In this document: positions 25,984 through 34,219 of the stretch, one piece after another | Layout: every line of letters starts with the position of its first letter | Numbering within the stretch: the stretch's first letter is position 1 | DNA from: Fontibacterium sp038145245 | GTDB taxonomy: Bacteria; Pseudomonadota; Alphaproteobacteria; Pelagibacterales; Pelagibacteraceae | Direction of reading: 5' to 3' | Assembly (NCBI GenBank): GCA_038145245.1 | Contig: JAYQPI010000001.1 | Coordinates: 1 to 64,000, forward strand | DNA length: 64,000 nucleotides | The notes under the pieces: model-generated | What the model was told of the DNA's origin: nothing | What the model saw: only the letters and a program-made list of their open reading frames with translations | The model's database searches: none | Position numbers and translations under genes: made by a program

Positions 25984-26636
25984 TGAACCTTGTAATTTTT
26001 GGTCCTCCAGGCGCAGGAAAAGGAACTCAATCAGCAAAATTGGTAAAAGAATTTAACCTATACCAATTATCAACAGGTGACTTGCTTAGAGATGAGGTAA
26101 GTAAAAAAACTGAATTTGGAAATAAGATAGAAGAGATCATGAAATCAGGAGGATTAGTCTCTGATGAAATTATTAATAATTTAATTGAAAAAAAAGTTTC
26201 TAATTCACAATATAAAAACCGTATAATTTTTGATGGCTTTCCAAGAAATCTTGAGCAAGCAAAAAGTTTAGATAATTTATTAAATAAATATGACCAACAA
26301 ATGAGTCTCGCTCTTAATTTAAAAGTTGATAATCAAATTTTAGTTAAAAGAATTACTGGCAGAGTGACATGCTCTATATGTAATAAAACTTTTAATACTT
26401 TTTTTGACCCTCCAAAGAATTGTGAATTAAAAAATTGTTCAGAAAAAAAACTTATTACTAGATCTGATGATAACGAAGAAACAATTGTTAAAAGATTAAA
26501 AACTTACGATGAAAAAACATTTCCGGTCTTAGATTATTACTTAAAAAAAGGAATAATCAAAAATGTAGACGGAATGCAGGAAATTAATGCAATAAGTGAT
26601 CAATTATTTACTATAGTGCGTGCCGTACGCAGTTGA
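25983..26636 (+). CDS. adk: Adenylate kinase with four-cysteine lid
   Basis: Interconverts AMP plus ATP with two ADP. The 217-residue enzyme has the P-loop GPPGAGKGTQ (7-16) and DGFPRNLEQA (AMP-binding region). The long lid contains Cys130, Cys133, Cys147 and Cys152. This resembles the zinc-binding lid of many bacterial adenylate kinases, though the second pair is spaced CxxxxC, not CxxC, so metal binding is uncertain. The TGA stop lies within the -35 element of the rpsM promoter. Confidence 0.98.
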   Translation: MNLVIFGPPGAGKGTQSAKLVKEFNLYQLSTGDLLRDEVSKKTEFGNKIEEIMKSGGLVSDEIINNLIEKKVSNSQYKNRIIFDGFPRNLEQAKSLDNLLNKYDQQMSLALNLKVDNQILVKRITGRVTCSICNKTFNTFFDPPKNCELKNCSEKKLITRSDDNEETIVKRLKTYDEKTFPVLDYYLKKGIIKNVDGMQEINAISDQLFTIVRAVRS

Positions 26637-26660
26637 CTTTGATAGTTTGATTCATATAAT
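26633..26660 (+). promoter_or_regulatory. Promoter of the rpsM-rpoA operon
   Basis: TTGACT (26633-26638), a 16-base spacer and a perfect TATAAT (26655-26660) precede rpsM, with transcription expected near 26667 and a leader of about 25 bases. The adk stop codon TGA occupies bases two to four of the -35 hexamer. It is the best promoter match in the window. Confidence 0.8.
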
Positions 26661-26691
26661 CGCATTTTTTCAAAAATTAGATTTTTAATTT

Positions 26692-27072
26692 ATGGCTCGT
26701 ATAGCTGGAGTGAATATTCCTCAAAATAAAGTTGTCAAAACTGCTCTTACTTATATTCACGGTATTGGCGATAAAACTGCTAATGATATTTGTAATGAAT
26801 TAAAAATCGACAAACATAAAAGAACAAACGCTTTGACAGATGATGAAGTTCTAAAGATCAGAGAATTTATTGACAGCAAATATTCAGTTGAAGGTGATCT
26901 TAGAAGAAATGTATCTTTAGACATAAAAAGATTAAAAGATTTAGGTACTTATAGAGGATCAAGACACAGAAAAAGACTTCCGGTTAGAGGACAAAGAACA
27001 CATTCCAACGCAAGAACAAGAAAAGGAAAAGCTATTGCAATTGCTGGAAAAAAATTAACTAGTATGAAATAA
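26692..27072 (+). CDS. rpsM: 30S ribosomal protein S13
   Basis: S13 forms bridges between subunits and contacts P-site tRNA. The 126-residue protein starts MARIAGVNIPQNKVV and ends with the basic RHRKRLPVRGQRTHSNARTR tail that reaches the tRNA. It is the first gene behind the promoter at 26633. Confidence 0.99.
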   Translation: MARIAGVNIPQNKVVKTALTYIHGIGDKTANDICNELKIDKHKRTNALTDDEVLKIREFIDSKYSVEGDLRRNVSLDIKRLKDLGTYRGSRHRKRLPVRGQRTHSNARTRKGKAIAIAGKKLTSMK

Positions 27073-27076
27073 TTTA

Positions 27077-27553
27077 ATGGCTGAAGACAAAAATATAAAA
27101 GAAAAAAAAACAAAAGATAATAGCGTTACCACTTCAGCAAAAGATTCAAAACAAGAAGCTGGTGGAGTTAAAAAAAAAATAAAAGTTAAAAAAAAAGAAA
27201 AGAAGAATGTCATAAACGGAAATGTTTATGTAAATGCAACTTTTAATAATACAATTGTTACAATTACGGATAAACAAGGCAATGTAATTTCATGGTCTTC
27301 TGCAGGATCAAAAGGATTTAAAGGATCAAGAAAATCTACTCCATATGCAGCCCAAGTAGCAGCTGATGATGCGGCAGGCAAAGCTTTAGAACATGGATTA
27401 AAAAATATTACAGTTGAAGTTAAAGGGCCAGGTTCAGGTCGTGAAACTGCTCTTAGAGCATTGCAAGCTAGAGGTTTTAAAATTACCTCTATAAAAGATA
27501 TGAGTCCGATGCCACACAATGGTTGCAGGCCTCCAAAGAAAAGACGAGTTTAA
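27077..27553 (+). CDS. rpsK: 30S ribosomal protein S11, with lysine-rich N-terminus
   Basis: S11 lines the mRNA exit on the small-subunit platform. The conserved core begins near residue 48 with GNVYVNATFNNTIVTITD and ends with MPHNGCRPPKKRRV. At 158 residues it is about 30 longer than usual because of a Lys/Asp/Ser-rich N-terminal extension. No closer in-frame ATG appears between residues 2 and the core, so the extension is probably real. Confidence 0.97.
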   Translation: MAEDKNIKEKKTKDNSVTTSAKDSKQEAGGVKKKIKVKKKEKKNVINGNVYVNATFNNTIVTITDKQGNVISWSSAGSKGFKGSRKSTPYAAQVAADDAAGKALEHGLKNITVEVKGPGSGRETALRALQARGFKITSIKDMSPMPHNGCRPPKKRRV

Positions 27554-27567
27554 TAATAACTAAATAT

Positions 27568-27573
27568 AGGAGA
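27568..27573 (+). promoter_or_regulatory. Shine-Dalgarno site that sets the rpoA TTG start
   Basis: AGGAGA lies six bases upstream of a TTG codon at 27580. The nearest alternatives are a TTG at 27523 inside rpsK without such a site, so this element decides the start of RpoA. Confidence 0.75.
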
Positions 27574-27579
27574 AGTAAC

Positions 27580-28593
27580 TTGATAGATAAAAATTGGAAA
27601 GAACTTATAAAACCATCAAAATTAAACGTTACACAAAGTGAAGATAAAAAACACGCGAAAATTATCGCCGAACCTTTAGAAAAAGGTTATGCATTAACTT
27701 TAGGAAATGCATTAAGACGAGTTTTATTGTCATCGGTTCAAGGTACAGCTGTAACAGCTATTCAAATTGATGGAGTGTTACATGAATTTTCATCAATAGA
27801 TGGCGTAAGAGAAGATGTAACTGACATTGTTCTTAACGTAAAAGCTTTAGCGTTGAATTTAAAAACATCTGGTCCAAAAAAATTAATTTTAGATGCAAAA
27901 GGACCTGGTGAAATTAAAGCAAAAATGATTACTCCAAATCCAGATATTGAAATATTAAATCCAGATTTAGTAATTTGTAATTTAGATGAAAAGACTAAAT
28001 TTCATATGGAATTAACAGTAAGCACTGGAAAAGGTTATGTTCCTGCAGATAGAAATAAAGCTAGCAATTCTCCGTTAGGATTAATAGCAATTGACGCTGT
28101 TTTTAGTCCAGTTAAGAGAGTTTCTTATAATGTATCTAATGCTAGAGAAGGATTAACTTTAGATTACGATAAATTAACAATGGAAGTTGAAACAAATGGT
28201 TCAGTAACAGCTGAAGATGCAGTTGCTTTTGCTGCTAGAATTTTACAAGATCAATTAGCGATGTTTGTGAATTTTGACGAACCAGTGGCAACAATTCAAG
28301 AGAAAAAACCATCTGAGCCAGAATTTAATAGAAACTTACTTAGAAGAGTAGATGAATTAGAGTTATCAGTAAGATCTATGAATTGTTTAAAAAATGACAA
28401 TATTATCTACATTGGAGATCTTGTTCAAAAAAGTGAAAGTGAAATGTTAAGAACTCCTAATTTTGGAAGAAAATCTTTAAATGAAATTAAAGAAGTTTTA
28501 ACAACGATGTCATTATATCTTGGAATGGAAGTTCCAAATTGGCCACCAGAAAATATTGCTGAACTTTCAAAAAAATTAGAAGATAACTATTAA
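27580..28593 (+). CDS. rpoA: RNA polymerase subunit alpha
   Basis: Assembles RNA polymerase through its N-terminal domain and contacts promoter DNA and activators through its C-terminal domain. From TTG 27580 it is 337 residues, close to the family norm of about 330-340. The N-terminal domain carries AEPLEKGYALTLGNALRRVL; the C-terminal domain begins near residue 250 and includes MLRTPNFGRKSLNEIKEVL. The TTG start is inferred from the AGGAGA site six bases upstream. Confidence 0.98.
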   Translation: MIDKNWKELIKPSKLNVTQSEDKKHAKIIAEPLEKGYALTLGNALRRVLLSSVQGTAVTAIQIDGVLHEFSSIDGVREDVTDIVLNVKALALNLKTSGPKKLILDAKGPGEIKAKMITPNPDIEILNPDLVICNLDEKTKFHMELTVSTGKGYVPADRNKASNSPLGLIAIDAVFSPVKRVSYNVSNAREGLTLDYDKLTMEVETNGSVTAEDAVAFAARILQDQLAMFVNFDEPVATIQEKKPSEPEFNRNLLRRVDELELSVRSMNCLKNDNIIYIGDLVQKSESEMLRTPNFGRKSLNEIKEVLTTMSLYLGMEVPNWPPENIAELSKKLEDNY

Positions 28594-28598
28594 TTACA

Positions 28599-29039
28599 AT
28601 GAGACACAAAATTGCTCATAGAAAACTAAATCGTACTTCAGAGCATCGTAAAGCTTTGTTTAAAAATATGCTTAATTCTTTAATTAAACATGAGCAAATT
28701 AAAACAACTTTACCAAAGGCTAAGGAACTAAAACCATTAATTGATAAAGTAATTACTATTGGAAAAAAGAAAGATTTAGCAGCAAGAAGGTCTTTAATTT
28801 CCAAGTTACAAAATGAAGATTCAGCAGAGAAATTAATTACAGTTTTATCTAAGAGATACGAAAATAGAAAAGGTGGATATTCTAGAATAATTAGAACTAG
28901 AAATCGTTTTGGGGATAATTCAACAATGGCTTATATAGAACTGGTAGATAAAGATTTTAATGCTAAAGGACAAGATTCAGGTCCAGTTCAAAAAAAACTT
29001 GAACCAGCAAAGGAAGAAGCTCAGCAGTTAAGTAAATAA
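28599..29039 (+). CDS. rplQ: 50S ribosomal protein L17
   Basis: L17 is located near the tunnel exit. The 146-residue protein opens with MRHKIAHRKLNRTSEHRKAL and has the conserved TTLPKAKELKPLIDKVIT. About 25 C-terminal residues beyond the core are Lys/Glu/Gln-rich. It closes the rpsM-rpsK-rpoA-rplQ operon. No terminator was found in the 15 bases before crcB, so read-through is likely. Confidence 0.98.
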   Translation: MRHKIAHRKLNRTSEHRKALFKNMLNSLIKHEQIKTTLPKAKELKPLIDKVITIGKKKDLAARRSLISKLQNEDSAEKLITVLSKRYENRKGGYSRIIRTRNRFGDNSTMAYIELVDKDFNAKGQDSGPVQKKLEPAKEEAQQLSK

Positions 29040-29054
29040 TAAAAAAAGTAATTA

Positions 29055-29435
29055 ATGAAGTCTTATTTACTAATTGCTTTATTTGGTGCTTTAGGAACTT
29101 TAGCAAGATTTTCAGTTATTCAAATTACTCCAAAAATTTTTCAAACTATTTTTCCAATCGGAACTCTTACAGTAAATTTATTAGGATGTTTTTTTATTGG
29201 AATAGTTTCTGGAATATTAAACACAAAATTTATACCTTTGGATGAGAGTCTTAAAAATTATATTACTATTGGATTTTTAGGAGGATTTACAACATTTTCA
29301 TCATTTTCTCAGGATTTTTTTAATCTTATTAATAGTTCAAATTATTTATTAGGTTTTTTTTATATTTTTGTTTCAGTATTTTTTGGTTTACTAATGTTTT
29401 ATTTAGGAGATAAGTTTATTCACATTATTTCATAA
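29055..29435 (+). CDS. crcB: Fluoride ion channel CrcB/Fluc
   Basis: Small membrane protein that exports fluoride as a dimeric channel. The 126-residue protein has four transmembrane helices, the GALGTLARF segment near residue 12, GTLTVNLLGCFFIG near 35-50, and GFLGGFTTFSSFS containing the phenylalanines and polar track typical of Fluc channels. There is no fluoride riboswitch, because only 15 bases separate it from rplQ. It overlaps the following pseudouridine synthase by one base. Confidence 0.94.
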   Translation: MKSYLLIALFGALGTLARFSVIQITPKIFQTIFPIGTLTVNLLGCFFIGIVSGILNTKFIPLDESLKNYITIGFLGGFTTFSSFSQDFFNLINSSNYLLGFFYIFVSVFFGLLMFYLGDKFIHIIS

Positions 29436-30364
29436 TGAATCCTAAGTATATTTTTAAAATTGAAGAAGATTTTGAAAATACTCGTCTCGATAAATGGTTT
29501 AAAAAAAAAGTAAAATTGTTGCCACAATCACTCATTGAAAGAACTTTAAGAAAAGGCAAAATTCTTGTTAACGGCAAAAAAGTCAAAAGTTCCTATAAAA
29601 TGCAGATTAATGACGAAATTAAGATTTACTCTGATATTGATAATGACAGCAAAATAATTAAAAAAAAATTTTCATATCTTCCATCAAAAAAAGATTATGA
29701 AATGATAGTAAATAACATCTTGTATGAAAATGATCATTATTTTGTATTAAATAAACCTTATAATTTAGCCGTACAATCAGGCACTAAAACTGGAAAAAAT
29801 ATCTACGATATATTAAAAAACTATCCAGAAACTAATTATTCAAAACCACATCTGGTGCATCGACTAGATGCAGAAACAACTGGAATTTTAATTATAAGCA
29901 AAACTTATAAAAGTGCTAAATTTTTTTCTGAGTCATTTAAAAATCAAACTATAAATAAAAGTTACTTAGCAATTGTTGAAGGGGTATTGAATAATAAAAA
30001 TGGTGTTTTAAGAAATGAACTCAGCTATATTGAAAACAACAAGGAAAAAAAACATTTATCAATTACAAACTATAAAGTAATTTCTGAAAATAATAGTTTC
30101 TCATTGTTATTACTTCACCCAGAAACAGGTAGAAAACATCAACTAAGAAGACAACTAAGTATTATTCATCATCCAATCTTGGGAGAAAAAAAATATACTA
30201 ATAAAAACTTAAATAAAACAAAAGAACTACATTTAATGCTTCATGCTTATAAAGTTCATTTTCATATAAACGGTAAAAATGTAATGCATAACGCTGAAAT
30301 ACCAATTTACTTTCAGGAATTTTGCAAATCTAATAAATTAACTTACGAATTAAATAATTTATAG
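29435..30364 (+). CDS. rluC: RluA-family 23S rRNA pseudouridine synthase (RluC-like)
   Basis: Isomerises uridine to pseudouridine in RNA. The 309-residue protein has an N-terminal S4 RNA-binding domain (about residues 10-70) and the catalytic domain with HRLDAETTGILIISK around residue 145, where the aspartate is the catalytic residue. The S4 domain and overall length favour the RluC/RluD type (large-subunit rRNA); which uridines are modified cannot be read from sequence. The 3' end overlaps convergent lipB by 22 bases. Confidence 0.88.
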   Translation: MNPKYIFKIEEDFENTRLDKWFKKKVKLLPQSLIERTLRKGKILVNGKKVKSSYKMQINDEIKIYSDIDNDSKIIKKKFSYLPSKKDYEMIVNNILYENDHYFVLNKPYNLAVQSGTKTGKNIYDILKNYPETNYSKPHLVHRLDAETTGILIISKTYKSAKFFSESFKNQTINKSYLAIVEGVLNNKNGVLRNELSYIENNKEKKHLSITNYKVISENNSFSLLLLHPETGRKHQLRRQLSIIHHPILGEKKYTNKNLNKTKELHLMLHAYKVHFHINGKNVMHNAEIPIYFQEFCKSNKLTYELNNL

Positions 30365-30963
30365 AAATTTTCTTTTATAGAGTTATTAATTTCATCATTA
30401 TTAGGAATCTTACATAAATCAGAAATATTTATAATTCCTTTGTCGGTAATCCCGCAGGGAATTATTCCTCGATAGTTAGATTTATCGACATTAATATTTA
30501 ATGAAAACCCATGATAAGCGATCCATTTTTTAACTTTAATTCCAATTGCAGCAATTTTTTTTTCTTCATTATTATTTTTTACCCAAATACCTATGTTTTT
30601 TGGATCTGCGTATGATGAAATATTAAAGTCTTTAAGAATATTAATAATGCATTTTTCTACATTGCGAACAAATTTTTTAATTTCTTTTTCACGATTACTA
30701 AGGTTAATCACAAAGTATACAATTTTTTGTCCAGGGCCATGGTATGTAAATTTTCCACCTCGATTTGTATCAATTACAGGAAATAATTTAGGATTTAATA
30801 ACTCTTCATCAGATGCACTAATTCCTTTTGTATAAATTGATTCATGCTCTAATATCCAAATAAGTTCATCTTCTAATTTTGCATGAACATTGTCCACTCG
30901 TTTTTCTAAAAAATTTATTGCTGCCTTATAATCGACTGGACTGTTGGATATTTTAATTTCCAT
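30343..30963 (-). CDS. lipB: Octanoyl-[ACP]:protein octanoyltransferase LipB
   Basis: Transfers octanoyl groups from acyl carrier protein to lipoyl domains, the first step of endogenous lipoylation. The 206-residue protein contains GGKFTYHGPGQKIVYFVINL near residues 70-90 and the IIPCGITDKGI segment with the catalytic cysteine; the paired lysine lies in IAAIGIKVKKW. It starts in a TAATG overlap with the panC stop, so it is probably translated from the same mRNA. The 3' end runs 22 bases into the pseudouridine synthase gene on the other strand. Confidence 0.96.
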   Translation of the reverse strand: MEIKISNSPVDYKAAINFLEKRVDNVHAKLEDELIWILEHESIYTKGISASDEELLNPKLFPVIDTNRGGKFTYHGPGQKIVYFVINLSNREKEIKKFVRNVEKCIINILKDFNISSYADPKNIGIWVKNNNEEKKIAAIGIKVKKWIAYHGFSLNINVDKSNYRGIIPCGITDKGIINISDLCKIPNNDEINNSIKENFYKLFNS

Positions 30964-31772
30964 TAGAAATTATCTATTAATCTTACACCATTTAAATAAT
31001 AGGCAACAAAAACTCTTGTATTTATTGAAGGTTTATTAGTTTTTTTTAATACTTTAACGTTAAAAGCAGATAAATAATCAATTTTATTTGCACCAAGTTC
31101 TTTCATTTTTTTTACAAATAATAGATTATTTTTAGTCTTGATGATTTGATTTTTATATTTTTTTAAAAAATTAATAATCTTTCCTGCGATATTTAAAGAT
31201 TTTTGATTTAAAAGTTTGTTTCTTGAAGACAAAGCAACTCCATTTTTAGCTCTTATTGTTTCGCAAGGCACAATAATTATTTTTGAATTAATACTTTCTA
31301 AGTATTTTTTAATAATAATTAATTGCTGGTAATCCTTTTTTCCAAGAAAAAGATAGTTTGTTTTAACATGAGTTAATAATCTCTTAACTACTTCAATAAC
31401 CCCCTCAAAATGACCAGGTCTAAATCTTCCTTCCATATAATTTTTGAAACCGTGAATTTTGTTCTTTATAATAATTTTTTTTTCCGGATATATGACATTT
31501 TTTTCAGGCAAATAAACGTAATCAACTTTATTTTTTTTGCAAATTTTGAGATCAGATAAAATAGTTTTTGGGTATCTTTTAAAATCATTTTTATTATTAA
31601 ATTGTAATGGATTTACAAAAATACTTACGACAGTTAATAATTTTTTTTTTTTAGATTTTTTAATTAATGATACATGACCCTCGTGCAAGCAACCCATTGT
31701 TGGGATAAATCCAATTTTTTTTTTATTTAATAACGCTAAAGTTATTTTGTTTGCTGTTTTAATTATTTTCAT
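30963..31772 (-). CDS. panC: Pantothenate synthetase
   Basis: Condenses pantoate and beta-alanine using ATP to give pantothenate, the precursor of coenzyme A. The 269-residue protein shows GFIPTMGCLHEGHVSLIKKS with the HxGH nucleotide-binding motif, FVNPLQFN, KKDYQQL and the KMSKS-like RAKNGVALSSRN. No panB lies beside it in this window. It starts only 24 bases from divergent galU, so the two genes share a very short regulatory region. Confidence 0.96.
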   Translation of the reverse strand: MKIIKTANKITLALLNKKKIGFIPTMGCLHEGHVSLIKKSKKKKLLTVVSIFVNPLQFNNKNDFKRYPKTILSDLKICKKNKVDYVYLPEKNVIYPEKKIIIKNKIHGFKNYMEGRFRPGHFEGVIEVVKRLLTHVKTNYLFLGKKDYQQLIIIKKYLESINSKIIIVPCETIRAKNGVALSSRNKLLNQKSLNIAGKIINFLKKYKNQIIKTKNNLLFVKKMKELGANKIDYLSAFNVKVLKKTNKPSINTRVFVAYYLNGVRLIDNF

Positions 31773-31791
31773 TTATGAAATTAATTATAAT
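31763..31791 (+). promoter_or_regulatory. Possible galU promoter
   Basis: TATAAT (31786-31791) is a perfect -10 element five bases before the galU ATG; a weak TTATTT (31763-31768) sits 17 bases upstream within the start of panC. Transcription would begin at or just after the ATG, giving a leaderless or near-leaderless mRNA. In a strongly AT-rich sequence TATAAT can occur by chance, hence the low confidence. Confidence 0.3.
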
Positions 31792-31796
31792 ATTTA

Positions 31797-32600
31797 ATGA
31801 TAAAAGAAGCGATAATACCATTAGCTGGTTTAGGTACAAGACTTCTGCCTTTTAGTAAAATAATCCCTAAAGAACTATTACCCTTAGGTAACAAAACTAT
31901 TTTAGAACATATTTTAGATGAATGTATAGATGCAGGAATAAAAAAAATTATTCTTATTATTTCAAAAAGAAAGAAGATTATTAAAAATTATTTTTATCCT
32001 GATCCTTATTTATTAAATTATTTGAAGAATAAGAAAGATACAAAATCAATACAAAGGCTTAAAGTCATAGAACGTTATAGAAATAAAATTAAATTTGTCT
32101 ATCAAAATTCTCCTAAAGGACTTGGAGATGCGGTATTAGCAGCAGGATCAATAATTAAAAATAAATCTTTTCTTTTGGTTTTGCCAGACGATATAATTAT
32201 TAATGGAAACTGTTCAAAAAAAATTATTGGTATTCATAATAAATATTACTCATCAGTAATTGCATCAAAAAAAATAAAAAACTCTGAGGTATCACGTTAT
32301 GGAATTATAAAATTTTCAAAAAAAAATGATAATAATTTGTTAATTAGTGATCTAGTAGAAAAACCAACTTTAAAAAATTCACCATCTAATTATGCTATTA
32401 TAGGCAGATATATTCTGCCAACTAAAATAATCTCTTTATTAAAAAATATTAAAAAAGGTTCGCTTGGGGAAATACAAATTACAGATGCTATAAGACATTT
32501 AATTTATAATGATAATAAATTTATAGGTCATATATTTTCTGGAACCTACTTAGACTGTGGTACAGTTTATGGATATAATAGTTCATTAAAAAAATTCTAA
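31797..32600 (+). CDS. galU: UTP-glucose-1-phosphate uridylyltransferase
   Basis: Makes UDP-glucose from UTP and glucose 1-phosphate. The 267-residue enzyme has the nucleotide-binding start IIPLAGLGTRLLPFSKIIPK, the PDDIIINGNC segment and ITDAIRHLI near the C-terminus. It is somewhat shorter than the usual 290-300 residues. One base separates it from ugd, which uses its product, so the pair directs flux toward UDP-glucuronate for surface glycans or glycolipids. Confidence 0.95.
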   Translation: MIKEAIIPLAGLGTRLLPFSKIIPKELLPLGNKTILEHILDECIDAGIKKIILIISKRKKIIKNYFYPDPYLLNYLKNKKDTKSIQRLKVIERYRNKIKFVYQNSPKGLGDAVLAAGSIIKNKSFLLVLPDDIIINGNCSKKIIGIHNKYYSSVIASKKIKNSEVSRYGIIKFSKKNDNNLLISDLVEKPTLKNSPSNYAIIGRYILPTKIISLLKNIKKGSLGEIQITDAIRHLIYNDNKFIGHIFSGTYLDCGTVYGYNSSLKKF

Positions 32601-32601
32601 A

Positions 32602-33918
32602 ATGAAAATTTGTTTTATTGGCACAGGGTATGTTGGGTTAGTATCAGGAGTTTGTTTTTCTGATCTTGGTAATAACGTTATTTGTATTGATAAAGACAGT
32701 GAAAAATTAAATAGACTTGAAAATGGAGATATTCCAATATTTGAACCTGGTTTATCCGAACTAGTTAAAAAAAATTTAGATGCAGGCAGATTAAGTTTTT
32801 CAAATAATTTAATTGGTTCTATAAAAAAATCTGACATTGTGTTTATTGCTGTTGGAACACCAACGGCAAAAGATAGAGTTTCTGCAGATCTTTCCCAGGT
32901 GTTTTCTGTAGTTAAATTAATTTCAAAAAAAATAAAAACTCATAAAATTATAGTAACAAAGTCCACAGTACCTATTGGTACTGGTGATAAAATTGAAAAA
33001 ATTTTAAATAAAAATAAAAAGAAAGGATTATTTACAATTGTATCTAATCCTGAGTTTCTTAGAGAAGGTGAGGCAATAAAAGATTTTAAATATCCAGATC
33101 GTATAGTTATTGGCGCAAATAATAAAAATGTAATTAAAATATTTAATGAATTATATCGACCTATAATTAATAAAGGAGCTGCATTTGTCTCTTGTTCTAG
33201 AAGATCAGCAGAACTTATTAAATATTCAGCCAACGCATTTCTTGCTACAAAAATTAGTTTTATCAATGAAATTGCTAATTTATGTGAGAAAGCAGGCGTT
33301 AATGTTGATGATGTCGCTCTTGGAATCGGACTTGATAAACGAATTGGTTCAAGATTTTTAAGAGCCGGACCTGCATATGGTGGATCATGTTTTCCAAAAG
33401 ACACTAAAGCTTTGGCAAAAGTTGGTAAAAATTATAATTCGCCTCTTTCTATTGTTAATTCTGTCATAAATTTTAATGAAAGAAGAAAAAAAGATATTGA
33501 AAATAATATTTACAAAATTTTAAAGAATAAAATTAAAAATAAAAATATTTGTTTTTTAGGTGTCACTTTCAAAGCTAATACAGATGATTTAAGAGATTCT
33601 TCAGCAATAAATCTAATATCTAAATTTGTTAAAAAGGGGGCAAAAATTAATTATTACGAACCATCTGGTAATAAAGAAATATTAGATAAGCAAAAAAATG
33701 TAAACTATTTTGATGATTTGTACTTAGCAACAAAAAAAGTAGACTTAATTATTATCCATACTGAGTGGGATGAATTTAAAAATTTAAATTTTTCTAAGAT
33801 TCTGAATAATAATAAAAAAATAATAATATATGATTTGAGAAATTTATACGATAGTAATTTTTTTAAAAATAAAACTAATATTACTTATTATTCTATCGGC
33901 AGATCAACTAATGCCTAA
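32602..33918 (+). CDS. ugd: UDP-glucose 6-dehydrogenase
   Basis: Oxidises UDP-glucose to UDP-glucuronate with two NAD+. The 438-residue protein has an N-terminal Rossmann motif GTGYVGLVSG (about 7-16), the catalytic cysteine in GGSCFPKDTKAL (about residue 258-269), and a C-terminal domain with GVTFKANTDDLRDS. It follows galU by one base and overlaps clpS by eight bases. Confidence 0.96.
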   Translation: MKICFIGTGYVGLVSGVCFSDLGNNVICIDKDSEKLNRLENGDIPIFEPGLSELVKKNLDAGRLSFSNNLIGSIKKSDIVFIAVGTPTAKDRVSADLSQVFSVVKLISKKIKTHKIIVTKSTVPIGTGDKIEKILNKNKKKGLFTIVSNPEFLREGEAIKDFKYPDRIVIGANNKNVIKIFNELYRPIINKGAAFVSCSRRSAELIKYSANAFLATKISFINEIANLCEKAGVNVDDVALGIGLDKRIGSRFLRAGPAYGGSCFPKDTKALAKVGKNYNSPLSIVNSVINFNERRKKDIENNIYKILKNKIKNKNICFLGVTFKANTDDLRDSSAINLISKFVKKGAKINYYEPSGNKEILDKQKNVNYFDDLYLATKKVDLIIIHTEWDEFKNLNFSKILNNNKKIIIYDLRNLYDSNFFKNKTNITYYSIGRSTNA

Positions 33919-34219
33919 AGAGCTTATAAAGCTAAAAAAATATAAGACTCAAGTTAAAATTAAAAAACCAAATTTTTACGAAGTTATTCTTTTAAATGAT
34001 GATTTTACAACAATGGAATTTGTTGTTAAAGTTTTACAATTATTTTTTAATATGACCAAGTCAACCGCTAATAAAGTTATGTTGAACATTCATAATAATG
34101 GCAGTGCTGTTTGTGGTGTTTATCCCTATGAAGTTGCTGAAACTAAAGTTGCACAAGTTCTAGATTATGCAAAACAACATCAGCATCCATTAAAATGTAT
34201 TATGAAAAAAACTATTTAA
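33911..34219 (+). CDS. clpS: ClpA adaptor ClpS
   Basis: Delivers N-degron substrates (Leu, Phe, Tyr or Trp at the N-terminus) to ClpAP. The 102-residue protein has the core LLNDDFTTMEFVVKVLQ with the acidic ND pair that binds the substrate amino group, and CGVYPYEVAETKV near the C-terminus. It overlaps the end of ugd by eight bases and is immediately followed by clpA, the conserved partner order. Confidence 0.96.
   Translation: MPKELIKLKKYKTQVKIKKPNFYEVILLNDDFTTMEFVVKVLQLFFNMTKSTANKVMLNIHNNGSAVCGVYPYEVAETKVAQVLDYAKQHQHPLKCIMKKTI

Noticed and set aside
29040..29054. Fluoride riboswitch upstream of crcB
   Set aside because: There are only 15 bases between rplQ and crcB, far too few for the motif.
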